Made by a program: the position numbers and the translations under genes
Shown: positions 8,897 to 18,632 of the stretch, in pieces
Layout of the letters: each line of letters begins with the position of its first letter
Numbering within the stretch: the stretch's first letter is position 1
Notes under the pieces: generated by a model
Told to the model about the DNA's origin: nothing
Seen by the model: the letters and a program-made list of their open reading frames with translations, nothing else
The model's database searches: none
From: Smittium mucronatum
Lineage: Eukaryota > Kickxellomycota > Harpellomycetes > Harpellales > Legeriomycetaceae
DNA length: 18,632 bases
Assembly (NCBI GenBank): GCA_001953115.1
Contig: LSSL01001144.1
Location: 9,165-27,796 of the forward strand
Direction: 5' to 3'

Positions 8897-11800
8897 AGTT
8901 GGGAAAACATATTTTTGAGGTTGTAAACACTTTTATTTTATCATTTTTGGATGAATAATTTATAAAATAACTCAATTTATATGGCTGGATATAATCATAT
9001 TGGTGCATTTTTCATCATTAATTTGAGTTGTGATGATTTTTTTGTTTCTATGTATTTTATTACAACCTCCTCTTATATTTTATAACATTTTCATCTCTAT
9101 TTTAACATTATTAGGATAATTTTTTTTTTTAAATCCTGTACGGAATTAAACCATCCTCTCTGTATTTTATAGTCTTTTTTAATGTCTTTTCTATCAGAAA
9201 TTTTCTGTTTTCTTAGAACAATAATATGATTTTTGATCATTCATAATAACTATCAAATCTCATTTTTCAATTTCAATCTTTATTTATAAGAATTTCAAAG
9301 TTATAGATCGCTTTTTTATACTTTTTAAAGAATATAGAACGGTTCACTTTCATATTTTGCTCATATTTTTGAAAATGCATATATTATGCATATTCCCAAT
9401 TTATTTTTGATCTAATATTCGCCATTTTTATTTTTACGAAATTTTTAAATACATGAATTTACAAATATATTACTCAGGTCTTAGAAGTGTTTTAAAAAGA
9501 GAAATGGGTTTTTAGTCCTAAAATTTTATCTCTATTAGAGAATATTCCAAGTATTATTCTTTTTAGTTTTCGGATTTTAAACTGACATACAGATAAAATA
9601 ATAGTATAATTGGCTTTTATTATTTTGATAAAAAAAATCACTAAAGTTTAATAATGTAATAAGGAAGTAAATTTTTTATTAAAAACCTAAACCTGGAATA
9701 AATAAATAATATATATTCGATTGAATTTTAGGGATAGATTACTATTTTATAACGTAAAAAAGTATAATTTTTTTTATTTAGTATGATTTTCAACAAATGA
9801 GTATGTTTTTGACTGGAATAGAATATTCCTAAATATATTAGTAGAATTTTTTTATCTAATCTAATAAAAAAGAGGTGGACCTTAACACTGCTACAAAGCT
9901 GTCTCTTTTAAGTTATATATTATGAAAAATCCAATAATTACATAATATTTTTTTCCTTCATCCTTACTACATTGAAAAAAAAATAATTAAGATCCAATAA
10001 AACATCACAAAGCTATTTAATTTTTTATTAATTTTTTATATTAGTAATAACTTACTCAAATACTCGGTGGTTAATAAAATACTAACGACCTGATAGATTT
10101 CAATAGAAATATTTTTTCGAAAGACAGTCATTTTCAAAATTTTAATATTCCGATTATTTCTAATGTGTATTTCCTTTTATTTACACGAAAAAGTACCTAT
10201 TTTTTTTCAACTCAGTATAAAATTTTGTGATTTTAAATGACCCCCAAGGTATAAATAAATCGGAATAACTTAAAAAATTATGAATAAAGTAAATTTGAAA
10301 TACGGAAAAGCAACAGAATTTCCGAAAATAAAATATTCTAAATTATTAGCTATGTTTAATCGAATTATGAAACATACATTTTACCCTAAAGATATTTAAT
10401 ATGGAAATATAACCCATAGCTTTCTTTTATTATATTTTGTGTGTGAACATGAGAATTAAAATAATTTTAAAATCAAATGGTACTTTTGAGAGCTACTAAA
10501 TATTTAGCGAAGCTATTTTTATTGGTTATTTTTTTGACTTTTGTTGTAAAATTTGTTAATAATTATAAATCAAAATCAAAATTACCATTTTTAGTAGAAT
10601 TGAACAGAATATTTCCAACTGATTTTATTTATCCATATTTGTGCTAAATGGGGGCAATTTTACTCATAAGTCTATTTCCCAGTTCTAAATTTAATATATG
10701 TTTAAAATATATTCAAATATAAATGGTTTAGAGATAACAGAAATATATTTAAAGATTCATATGTTTACATTCAAAGTCTTTCAAGTTGATATGAGCTATA
10801 AATATCAAATAAAGAATTTATAAATCTACATTAATTTTTTTTTGAATAAATAATACTCTTTATTTTTGAAGAATCTAAACATAAAAAACTTATATTAATA
10901 TGAATGGATTTCATTATGTGATTTTCGAAAAATTATTGGTCATGAAATAAACATAATTAAACCCTATTATAAAATTTTTAAACGGAATGATACCAAATCA
11001 AAATAAAACATACTATATCTTTATTATATATTGATTAAGTTTAAATTTAAAAAGTTATTTTTAAATACTGTATTAAGGGTATCAATACTTATAATAATAT
11101 TTTTTTTAAATAAAATAAAATTTTTATAACATAATTAGCGATTTCTATTCCTCTGAAATATGAAATTTTTACGCTAAAAATAAATAACATAGCCATTTTG
11201 GCTCTATTAGGTAATCTAGATTTCCATTTAGAGTAAATATGAGTTTCATTTACAAAAAAACTATATCACTTTTTTGAGATGAATTTGACGTAAACCCAAA
11301 TAGATCAATTTAACCAACTTCAGGAGTGAACTAGTTAAGAATATTGTGATACTAAACTTTCAACAAGTTAAATTGTCAAAAAAAATGGGGATGGGCATAA
11401 AAATAGAAAGAATTAATAAAAGTTCTTGTTTCAACATGATATATATATATTTTTAAAAAATACCGTTATTTTTAGTGCCTATAGTTTTTATTTATTAATT
11501 TACGAAGTTTTATTTAAAGATATAAAATTTTTGCCCATTACAAATTTATTATAAATTTCTATTTGGAAGATGCTATTCATAAAACTTTAATAGTATTTTT
11601 CAACATATTGATTCCAATATTAAGAGAAATAAAAAAAATACTGAAAATAATTTTTTAATGTTTTATTTTACTTTTTCGATTCAGTTTAAATCAATCAATA
11701 TGGATTTTAAAACCGATAAAACCATGTTTAATTTAATTTTATGTCGAATTAAGCAACCTCCATCAAAATATTATAATCAAATATATCATTTTTCGGATTT

Positions 11801-13201
11801 TTCTAGACTGGATTTTTTGGTTTAAATCTTAGAGGAAAAAAAAATGATTTAGTGCAGATTTAGGGAAAATCACCAAATTGGAAATATTCCATCTAACTAA
11901 ATAAAATAAAACGTTTAAAAAATGATTTTTCTATTATTAAATAATTAAGTAATAAAAGAAAATCAAATAAAAAAACTGTGCAAAAAATCACATATATCAC
12001 AAAATCTTCACTTAGCGCTTGACTTCACACGGTTCTCAAATCCGCATACAATATATATATAGGCTATAAAACAGATGTATAAATTCACTAAAATTTTCAT
12101 AAAATAATTCTGAACGCCAATTTTTTTTAGGCGCGATTCAATTAAAATCTAAAGATCTGTTTTTTTAACCATTACTGGCTCCTATGATTTGCCTGTTTTT
12201 AAATAAACTAGAAGCAAGTTTTTTAGATTAAATATCCACAAATGGTTTTTAAATCCATCGATATAAATTTATTGATCATAAGTATTAAAAGCTATCATTA
12301 ATATACTATTTTATTGATAAATAGTTAACTTCAAATCGAAAGGAAAATTTTTAAAAAAACTGAAATTTTGAAAAGGGATCTAAAAGTTCCTTTTCATTTT
12401 AAATATATGCCAATTGAAATTTGTTGGAAAAATGAATTTATTATTTGGATTTAGGTTTTATATAAATTAATTTGAATCATTAACCTTATTTTTAAACATT
12501 CGGCAGTTTTGATACCAATAGTTAATCTAGATTATATTAATTTCAAGCATGTTATTTGGCTTATATTTTTTTTTTCCAATAAAATTAAGTGATAAATAAT
12601 AATTTTTTGAATTTTGAAAAATTTCTTAGATAGAAATATGAAAAATTATCCAAATTTCGGCTAAAAGCGAATTGAAAGTATGATATTCACAGTAATATTG
12701 CCTTTGAAAAAATGGTTCAATTTTTAATAAAGTACATAAACATTTATTAATGTCAGTTTTATTATTATGCAATTAAATTTTCGTTTTAAAAATCATTCAT
12801 AAATTTTCCGAAATTGATTTTTTTTTTCCCAACTAAAATTTAATTTATTGGTATTGGTTAGATTTTAAGAAATAATTTAGTCTTTTATTTTGATTAGATT
12901 AAACACAAATTAGCTTTAGTGTTTCTTGAATTCATTTTTATTTAAATGAAATCGGATCTACATCTTTTAATTTGCTTAAGACCATAAGTATTCTTCCAAA
13001 TTTGGTTCAGAAAAGGTGTATGAATAAAAAATGTCAAAAATATAAAAAAAATGCCCCGTCAAAAATCGTCTATACAAAATCAAATTTGAAGCCTCAATTT
13101 TAATGGTATCAGTTGTAATTTGAGGGTATAGATCTGGATTCAATATTAAAATTTTGAAAAAAAAACAGATGAGGTAGTGGTTACTGTCTATAAAACGATA
13201 A
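8897..13201. other. 4.3 kb of AT-rich DNA without a recognised gene
   Basis: No open frame of note and no LINE motif was seen on either strand. The left part (to about 9560) is T-rich on the + strand. TA microsatellites occur near 11441-11452 and 12050-12060. The sequence may be old transposon DNA mutated beyond recognition or an AT-rich heterochromatic spacer; nothing seen here decides between them. Confidence 0.55.
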
Positions 13202-13390
13202 ATAACTAACATTCTTCATACTCGGGCAAAAAAAAAACTCAAAAAAACATTCATTTTCTTTGAAACGGCTGAAGACGCAAACTCTTTCAAAAACAATCCC
13301 GATAACCACAAAGATAAAGAAAAAATATTCTCAAATAAAACAATACTCAAATATAGCACTATAAATATCTCTATACCCTCACTCAAATGA
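13202..13390 (+). pseudogene. Coding-like fragment of unknown family
   Basis: The frame is open for 62 codons between TAA 13199-13201 and TGA 13388-13390 and has no ATG. It reads KKTFIFFETAEDANSFKNN and continues with a Lys/Asn-rich stretch. The segment FIFFETAEDANSF resembles the third strand and second helix of an RRM fold, which would suit a LINE ORF1. It lies about 200-350 bases upstream of two copies of the ORF1-type motif. The codon pattern looks less random than in neighbouring DNA. The assignment is weak and a chance frame is possible. Confidence 0.3.
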
Positions 13391-13592
13391 AATTTCTTCA
13401 GAAAATGAATCAAAAAAACACTAGAAACTCTTTTTTATACTGGTGAAATCTTTTTCATGATGACAATGAAAGATTAAAATATAATCATAGTGAGATACAT
13501 TTTTTTATGGAGAATTTTTTATAATATTAAGATACCAAAAAGAGGTTTATCAAATAATAAAATAAAATGATCGAAATTAAGAATTATCATAC

Positions 13593-13651
13593 GCAAATCT
13601 GTCTTGCTAGCCATTCCGTACCTACATGGCATTGTTTCAAAGCATAATTAG
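13593..13651 (+). repeat. Three-copy motif, copy C
   Basis: Aligns with copy B at roughly three quarters of positions, with one 3-base gap. It reads IPYLHGIVSKHN then TAG (13649-13651), parallel to copy B. The frame is broken on its left side relative to B. It starts about 159 bases upstream of copy B in the same orientation. Confidence 0.6.
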
Positions 13652-13747
13652 CTTGTTTGTTTTTGTTTTTTTTACGGAAGATTTATTTTAAAGTTAATAG
13701 TAAAGTTATAAAAACTAATTTAAAAAAAATTAAAATTTTTTTTCACC

Positions 13748-13813
13748 CAACTCCCCTCTGCCGCTCTAGCAGCTCCATACCTCGAGGGCATTGGTTCAAG
13801 GAGGCATAATTAG
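13748..13813 (+). repeat. Three-copy motif, copy B
   Basis: Reads QLPSAALAAPYLEGIGSRR, then HN and TAG at 13811-13813. It is the best preserved of the three copies and notably rich in G and C for this window. Its match to copy A includes the 13-base identical run attggttcaagga. Preservation at both DNA and protein level suggests a coding origin, probably the start of a LINE ORF1. Confidence 0.65.
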
Positions 13814-14390
13814 TTCTATCTCCAAAATTCTATTCTATAAAAACTTAGGATGCAAAATAAACCTCTTCTTTATTGCAGAGGATGCATAATTTAGCAGTTA
13901 ATAGAATATGGTTCTCAAGTTTCCCACTACTTTAAGTTTGAAAGCTATATCATAAAAAATTGTGAAAAAATTATCCAGCAAAGCCCAAAAAAGACATATT
14001 ACTTATTAAAAAAACAAAGCCTACATAATTGACATATTCTAGGATTTACACATCAGACCTCATTGGATTAAAAATTGGAAACATATATAGAAGATAAAAA
14101 GCACGAATCCTAGAAAAAAAGTAGAATAAATTCGTACTTCCCCATCTCTAAAAAGGTCATTATGAAAAATAAACACCAGGAATCAGCTACTTATAATAAT
14201 TTAAACTTAATTTGAAACATATTTAATGCCCTTGAGAATGGAATGGAAGTGGAAGTATTTCCACAAATCTGAGGGAAAAACACCATTCAGAACTTAACGA
14301 TTTTGCTTATACTAGTAAAAACAGACAGCCGCAAGTCTAATAATTGTTCGAAAATATATAAAAAACACATTTAAATCGATCGTAATTCCA
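13814..14390 (+). other. Probable LINE DNA between ORF1 motif and endonuclease
   Basis: The + strand is A-rich, as in the flanking LINE pieces, but no frame could be followed and the ORF1 continuation seen after copy A (2621-3351) is not visible. If ORF1 was once here, part of it is deleted: only about 580 bases separate the motif from the endonuclease, compared with about 800 in the other element. Confidence 0.4.
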
Positions 14391-14690
14391 TTGATGATGC
14401 ATAGAATCAACCTTAGCCATAAAAATATAAGTAATAAAGTAAAAATAATCATATGGAATGTAGAAAAACTGATTAAAACACAAAAAAATCGAAAAAATAC
14501 GCTAGAACTGTTTAAAAACTCTTTAACAGATATAAAGTGCCTGCAGAAAGTTCACTTCAACGATTTAAGCATTAGATTTCGGAAAGAAAGTTTTCATTTG
14601 AGTCAATACATTCAAATAAAACGGAGATCCTACTCTACAACGAAAATATGGGAATTTAAAATAAATCATTTAAAAAAAACTACAGAATAA
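14391..14690 (+). pseudogene. LINE ORF2 endonuclease, N-terminal part
   Basis: The frame is open for 99 codons. Residues 17-23 read VKIIIWN, the opening strand of APE-type endonucleases with the conserved Asn at 23. Residues 46-53 read TDIKCLQK, matching the usual DI..LQE segment with the catalytic Glu replaced by Lys (residue 53). The spacing between Asn and that position, 30 residues, is close to the 29 known for human L1 endonuclease (N14 to E43). The Glu to Lys change would need only one G to A substitution. The matching frame stops at 14691, and the next endonuclease piece appears about 600 bases later, after a T-rich interruption. The initiating ATG is unproven, since this is probably an internal part of the former ORF2. 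Confidence 0.65.
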
Positions 14691-15310
14691 TTCACTTCAG
14701 AATTAAAATTAAAAAGAAAAAGGAAAAAATAGAAAGTATAAATATATATATCTTTGAGCGGGATGAGTAGATTTTCGGCTTTAACTGAAATTATCGGATA
14801 ATTTTTCATTGCTTAAGAATTAATAGGACTTATATATTAAAATCTTCGTTTTATAAACTTAATGAAACTCCTGTTGAGGTTATGTTTATTATATTTAAAT
14901 TGATTTAATGGTTAGTCAATGGCTGAGATAAGTAAAAAAAAGCAAATTCTTTTTTATTTTATTGTTACTATTATTTTATTTTTCTATTCAGGTTTTTTTA
15001 TTATTTTTTTTGCTTTGTTATTTGTTATTTTTTTCTTAGTTTCACGATTTTTAATTAAAAAAATACAGCTTATAAATTTTGATGAATTAAATATAGCTTT
15101 CAAAAGCAAAAAAAAAAAGTTTTAAAAAAGGATGAGTATAAATTTCGTTAATCAGATTCGGCTTCTGTGAATTAGGCGTTTTATATGTAATTTTCATTCT
15201 ATCTTGTTTCATATATTTTTATGTATAATGAGCCTCAATTTTTCGGACAATCCTTGTTTGTGAGATTAGATTAAGATCATCTTATTTATTTATTTATTTA
15301 TTTTTGTTGC
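14691..15310. other. T-rich interruption of the endonuclease
   Basis: From about 14750 the + strand turns T-rich, unlike the A-rich LINE on both sides. The distance between the WN motif (14454) and the FYALN segment (15388-15402) is about 940 bases where about 330 are expected, leaving an excess near 610, which matches the length of this block. It ends with a TTTA microsatellite. The block contains a 68-codon frame (14919-15125) made mostly of Phe, Ile, Leu and Lys, which resembles two membrane segments but is what T-rich DNA gives by chance. An insertion into the LINE is the simplest reading. No clear target duplication or terminal repeat was found. Confidence 0.5.
15281..15305. repeat. TTTA microsatellite
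   Basis: About five tandem ttta units followed by a T run. It lies at the right edge of the T-rich interruption and could be the tail or complement of the tail of an inserted element. Confidence 0.7.
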
Positions 15311-15522
15311 TCATTTTACAGGTTAGAGTGAATCTTTCTAACATCACCCAAAAATATAGACGGCTGTATTTCAAATTAAAGGTAAAATTTTACGCATTAA
15401 ATGAAAAGTCATTTAAAATTAATAAAAAAATGATATTAAATCGAAATATGAATAAAAAAAATAAAATAAGGAAAGCGGATTACCTAGAAACAATAAGAGA
15501 AGCTAATGGTTTTGCTGGGTAA
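15311..15522 (+). pseudogene. LINE ORF2 endonuclease, middle part
   Basis: An open frame ends at TAA 15520-15522. LKVKFYALNEKSFK at about 15379-15420 fits the I-N-V-YAPN region of APE-type endonucleases, and KKMILNRNMN shortly after fits the ii-GGDFN motif, with Gly and Asp lost and the last Asn kept. The spacing between these two is about 12 residues shorter than in L1, so a small deletion is likely. The matches are weak individually; the location between the WN-bearing start and the RT supports the call. The frame begins right after the T-rich interruption. Confidence 0.45.
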
Positions 15523-16416
15523 ACCGCTAGACGAGAGAAAAGACTAATCCAAGGTAAAATATTAGGGAAAAAAATCTCCAATTACTTATATAGATTATAA
15601 TGGTAAATGAATGGCTGAAACTGGCCACATATTAGTACAAAAAAAACAGATCCGCAAATTTACCGTAATAAAAATAATGAAAGGAAAATCATAAGTATAT
15701 AGAATGCTAATAATAAAACTAAAATATAATGAGAAAACAAAAAAAGTTGTCATGAGGGAACGAGGCCTTGGATGATAATAAAAACAAATTTAAATCATGA
15801 TAGTCTTAAATCGATTATAAATAGAAAATGTAATTTTCTATTCTAATCAGAATCTCAAAGAACACATTGGGTTCAATTAAAAAATCAATAGTCTTTTTTT
15901 TCTATTTCAAAAGGCGTATAGCAGAAGCGATTAGAAAATAGTAAATTTTCCTCCCTAAAAAATAAATTAAATGATATTTCACACAGTATAAAAAGCCATT
16001 TTAAAGGGAATCCGAAAAAACAGCTGCAGTCGAAATATGACTTATCGCCGAAACTGATGAAACAAACATGGTAATTAGAAAAATTATGTCGAATAAACTA
16101 TATCCCAAAGGCATGAAACACAGAAAGAAAAGGTTGAAATAGATGAAAAATCGAATTATTACTTTTTCAAAACACTCAAAACCAAACAAAAATGGCCATC
16201 TATAAAAAAAAAAGAACTGCAGATAAAGAAGAATTCAAATTTCCAGTCATCAATAATAAAAGCAATTTAAAAATTTCGCCTTCAGATTTTTTAAGAAGCG
16301 CTGCTCAAAAGTGTTGAATCAAACAAATAATCTCGTGAAAATAATAAGGCAAAAGCAAGCTTTTTGAGCTTGTAATGACACAAAAAAAGATTCGTAAATA
16401 TTTCGAAAGAAAAAAA
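15523..16416 (+). pseudogene. Degenerate ORF2 linker region
   Basis: Expected to hold the end of the endonuclease and the linker to the RT. A coding-like frame runs from 16008 to 16202 with two internal stops, including LIAETDETNMVIRKIMSNKL. It then moves by one frame at an A run (16204-16213) and stays open to TAA 16268. Nothing here matches a named motif. Its placement and A-rich composition make LINE origin likely. Confidence 0.4.
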
Positions 16417-16518
16417 GTATACCCTTGGCTTAGTGTGAATAGATTTAAATTATGGTGGGATATTAGAAACAAAATAGGAAACAAAAGAAATATATATATA
16501 CATAGTCTAAAAAACTAA
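16417..16518 (+). pseudogene. Linker segment with WW motif before the RT
   Basis: The reading PWLSVNRFKLWWDIRNKIG continues with Asn/Lys/Arg-rich residues to TAA 16516-16518. Many LINE ORF2 proteins carry a WW followed by an acidic residue and a basic helix between the endonuclease and the RT, and this matches that pattern and location. It is about 640 bases before the first RT motif. The evidence is motif plus position. Confidence 0.5.
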
Positions 16519-17157
16519 ATATAAAACCCAAAAGATCGGCAGAAATTGAAATTGAGAGCAGAAGAAAAAAAATCAAACCGAACTAAAAACCAATTTTAGG
16601 AACAATTATACTCAATTTGAAATATTAATTATCGAAACTGAACTTTAAAATTTTAAAACAACATCTCTTTATTTTACTCATAATATTCTAATAAATATAG
16701 TCTTTTCATTCTAAAACAAATAAAAATGTAAACATCAAAAAAACAAATAAAAAAAACATTATTATTATTATTATTATTGCACTTTGAATTGAGGTATTCC
16801 CAAATTATGTTCCCTACACAAGAAAAAATCTTTGAAGGAAACAAAAAAACTTAAGATAAATTAAAAAAAATACGGATTCAAGGACAGGCCATACCGAAAA
16901 AATGAATAATTTAAATGAAGCTGCGCCTCAAGGGAAAAAATTACCACTTACCCGCTAACATATTCAGCAGAGGAATAAATTCGGCGATATCAAAATAATA
17001 ACTGGATGGGGATAATTATAAATTAGACTCTGTTTTACAAAGTTAGATAATCAGAAAACACCTCTGCATAATAGTTTTTGGACTTATTAAAAAAGAATAA
17101 ATCCAGATCACACTCTGGAGTGTACAGGAAACCCTTAGAAATTTATAATAAGTGTAG
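16519..17157 (+). other. LINE DNA between linker and RT, no clear frame
   Basis: A-rich + strand with no frame that can be followed. It holds seven tandem ATT units at 16757-16777. In related ORF2 proteins this stretch is poorly conserved, so the absence of motifs is expected. Confidence 0.45.
16757..16777. repeat. (ATT)7 microsatellite
   Basis: Seven perfect ATT units inside the degenerate linker of the LINE. Confidence 0.9.
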
Positions 17158-18355
17158 ACTATCAAATCTGATATTATAGCAAGCCTCTATAGGAAATTTC
17201 TGGGTGAGAATAAGCTGACAGAAGGCTATAGCAAATATGAAATTATATTGATCCCAAAGATAGGTAATATACTGGATATACCTAATTGAAGATCGATCTC
17301 ACTAATAAACTCCAAACCAGAAATTCTCACTAAAGTATCATCAAACAGATTAAAAAATTTTGGGTAAAAATAAAAGAATAAAAAATAAGCTGTGGTTTAT
17401 AGAGGATAGAAATAATTTTGAAAAAAAAAAAATTCAAATTTGATTCGGAAGTCGAAGCCAGAAATTGTAAATTCATGGTATCAATAATTATTAGTTTTGA
17501 TTTACCAAGAAAGGACGTACTGAAGAATGGACCGGGATTAACATAAGCTATGTTTGAAAAGATTTGGAATTCATATAAATTTTACATTATGGATGATTAC
17601 AACATATACTAAGACTAAAAGCGAACGAGGTAAATAAAGCTTTTAAAAAGTGAATGAATGGAAGCCATAATTTATAATAAGGATAACGTATGTCGACAAT
17701 ACTATATTTTTTAGTTTCAGAACCAATTCTGATAATGATCAGAAATTTTATTACGGGTATAAATATCGCCAAGATTAGGTTCAATTTATTATACAATACA
17801 GATGATATAGCCATTGATATCAAAGATTCCTAAGATATTAGATATCTGAACTGCGCAAATTAATCCCATGGTAATTCTTCTAAAGAGAGTATAAGTGAAT
17901 ATAAATCAACTTAGCTTTAAAAAGGTGTTTGAATATAAACATTTGATCCATATTCAAAATTAAAGCACCTAGTGATCCCGTTTAATAGAAAAGGTATAAT
18001 TTTAGAAAAATATTTTAAAAAAAATAACTTCAAATCTTAAAATTCATAAATACATAAATAATGTTAAAATTAGCATAGAAATAAGATAATTCAATAAAAA
18101 ACATGTTACGCTTCCCATATTGAGGCATTTTCTGAAAGCTTTAAAAGCCCAATAATTCAATATTTAGATCTCCATTTAGAGATTTAAAATTAATTTAGTC
18201 CCAATGGCAAAAATATTATTTCAAAAAATATAGCTGGGATGGGTTTAATATCAACTGAATTTCAATGGAAATACATCTTTGCTGAAGAAATCAAAGATTT
18301 TATAACCGAGAAAAAAAATTCGAGTATAAGCCTATATAGATCTGATATCCAATAA
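17158..18355 (+). pseudogene. LINE reverse transcriptase, broken
   Basis: RT motifs occur in correct order over three frames. Frame 1 (17158-17364): LIPKIGNILDIPN, TGA, then RSISLIN and KVSSNRLKNFG, the NWRPISL-type motif with Trp as TGA (17287) and Pro as Ser. At 17393-17419: WFIEDRNNF, the GFI-x-GR-type motif. Frame 0 (17475-17609): VSIIISFDLPRKD, motif A with the catalytic Asp at 17499, and VCRQ at 17688-17699, motif B. Frame 2 (17714-17830): GINIAKIRFNLLYNTDDIAI, motif C with both Asp codons at 17801 and 17804. Frame 2 (17951-18037): LKHLVIPFNRKG, the YLGIPF-type motif. Frame 2 (18194-18352): IAGMGLIS, the GGLGL-type segment after the RT. Together these identify an APE-type LINE RT, which in active elements copies element RNA at the nicked target. 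Stops and at least two frame changes make it nonfunctional. Confidence 0.9.
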
Positions 18356-18536
18356 AATAAAAATTTGTAATGTCAAAAATATTAGCCATCTCCAAAATAT
18401 TTTTCAGGCACATAGAATATGGGAATGTATCTAAAAAAAAGAGCATAAAATTTTTTCACGCAATTCATGAAAAATTTTCACAAATACAAATATGCGTTAA
18501 ATATTGTGTGATCAAAACTGGTAATTAAAGATAATA

Positions 18537-18577
18537 AATCAATAATCAATAATCAATAATCAATAATCAATAACAAT
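18537..18577. repeat. Heptamer tandem repeat (aatcaat)5
   Basis: Five perfect units of aatcaat (18537-18571) followed by a degenerate sixth. It lies about 180 bases after the last recognised ORF2 frame. LINEs of several clades end in short tandem repeats, so this could be a 3' tail. However, the protein after the RT is normally longer than the space available, so it may instead be slippage inside the copy or mark a 3' deletion. Confidence 0.85.
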
Positions 18578-18632
18578 GTAATATCTACACAAAGTTCTTT
18601 AAGGCGGAAATAAAGGAGTCAAACCAAGATGG

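Larger units (their letters stand above)
13748..18632 (+). mobile_element. Decayed LINE (non-LTR retrotransposon), runs off the window
   Basis: Remnants occur in LINE order: an ORF1-type motif (13748-13813), endonuclease start (14391-14690), endonuclease middle (15311-15522), linker with a WW motif (16417-16515), reverse transcriptase (17158-18037) and post-RT region (18194-18352). The protein-like pieces fall in several frames with many stops, so the copy is inactive. An AP-type endonuclease combined with an RT of this kind (NWRPISL-like, YxDD, YLGIPF-like) places it among APE-bearing LINEs broadly similar to the L1/Tx1 group; the clade cannot be fixed by eye. No 3' end is certain. The left boundary is arbitrary, set at the ORF1 motif. 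Confidence 0.8.

Noticed and set aside
13216..13413. Minus-strand 65-codon frame with hydrophobic content
   Set aside because: Antisense shadow of the more protein-like + frame at 13202-13390.
13791..13802. ggttcaagg in the repeated motif as a pol III B box (tRNA-derived SINE)
   Set aside because: No A box at the right distance, no cloverleaf, and the copies agree better as protein-coding sequence.
14919..15125. 68-codon frame resembling a two-helix membrane protein
   Set aside because: T-rich DNA encodes Phe/Ile/Leu runs by chance; no other support for a gene.
1..18632. Assignment to a powdery mildew or another named fungus, from the likeness of some ORF1-like pieces to LINE-derived effector-like families
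   Set aside because: The likeness is from memory and too short to support; the composition fits several AT-rich eukaryotes.

Overview
This is a very AT-rich eukaryotic window (about one quarter G+C by eye) with no bacterial operons and no tRNA or rRNA gene. Most of the recognisable protein signal comes from decayed non-LTR (LINE) retrotransposons on the + strand. Everything was read by eye; no database search or codon statistics were run. The state of decay (scattered stops and frameshifts, probable Trp to TGA and Pro to Ser changes) would fit an AT-rich heterochromatic block of a fungus or another AT-rich eukaryote. The species cannot be fixed from the sequence.

Layout. 1-1620: no gene recognised, with a T- and G-rich block (about 520-1330) that ends at a small hairpin. 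1622-2380: one reading frame with far fewer stops than expected, a candidate ORF1 remnant. 2523-4759: a second remnant, with an ORF1-like part (2523-3351) followed by an AP-type endonuclease-like part (3405-4759); no reverse transcriptase follows it. 4760-7548: AT-rich DNA with a C/T-rich tract at 6229-6331. 7549-7749: weak candidate for a last exon. 8463-8896: the best candidate for an intact cellular gene, two exons joined by a plausible 83-nt intron and encoding about 116 aa. 8897-13200: about 4.3 kb with no gene signal.

13202-18632: the right-hand LINE region. It holds a coding-like fragment, two copies of a short ORF1-type motif also found at 2559-2612, the start of an endonuclease (14391-14690), a roughly 600-bp T-rich interruption, the middle of the endonuclease, a linker with a WW motif, and a clear reverse transcriptase (17158-18352). 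The RT motifs occur in the correct order but are split over three frames.

In the intact ancestor, ORF1 would bind the element RNA, and the ORF2 endonuclease and reverse transcriptase would nick the target and copy the RNA into it. None of these copies can encode a complete protein now. Chance ORFs of 60-100 codons are expected in DNA of this composition, so ORF length alone was not taken as evidence.
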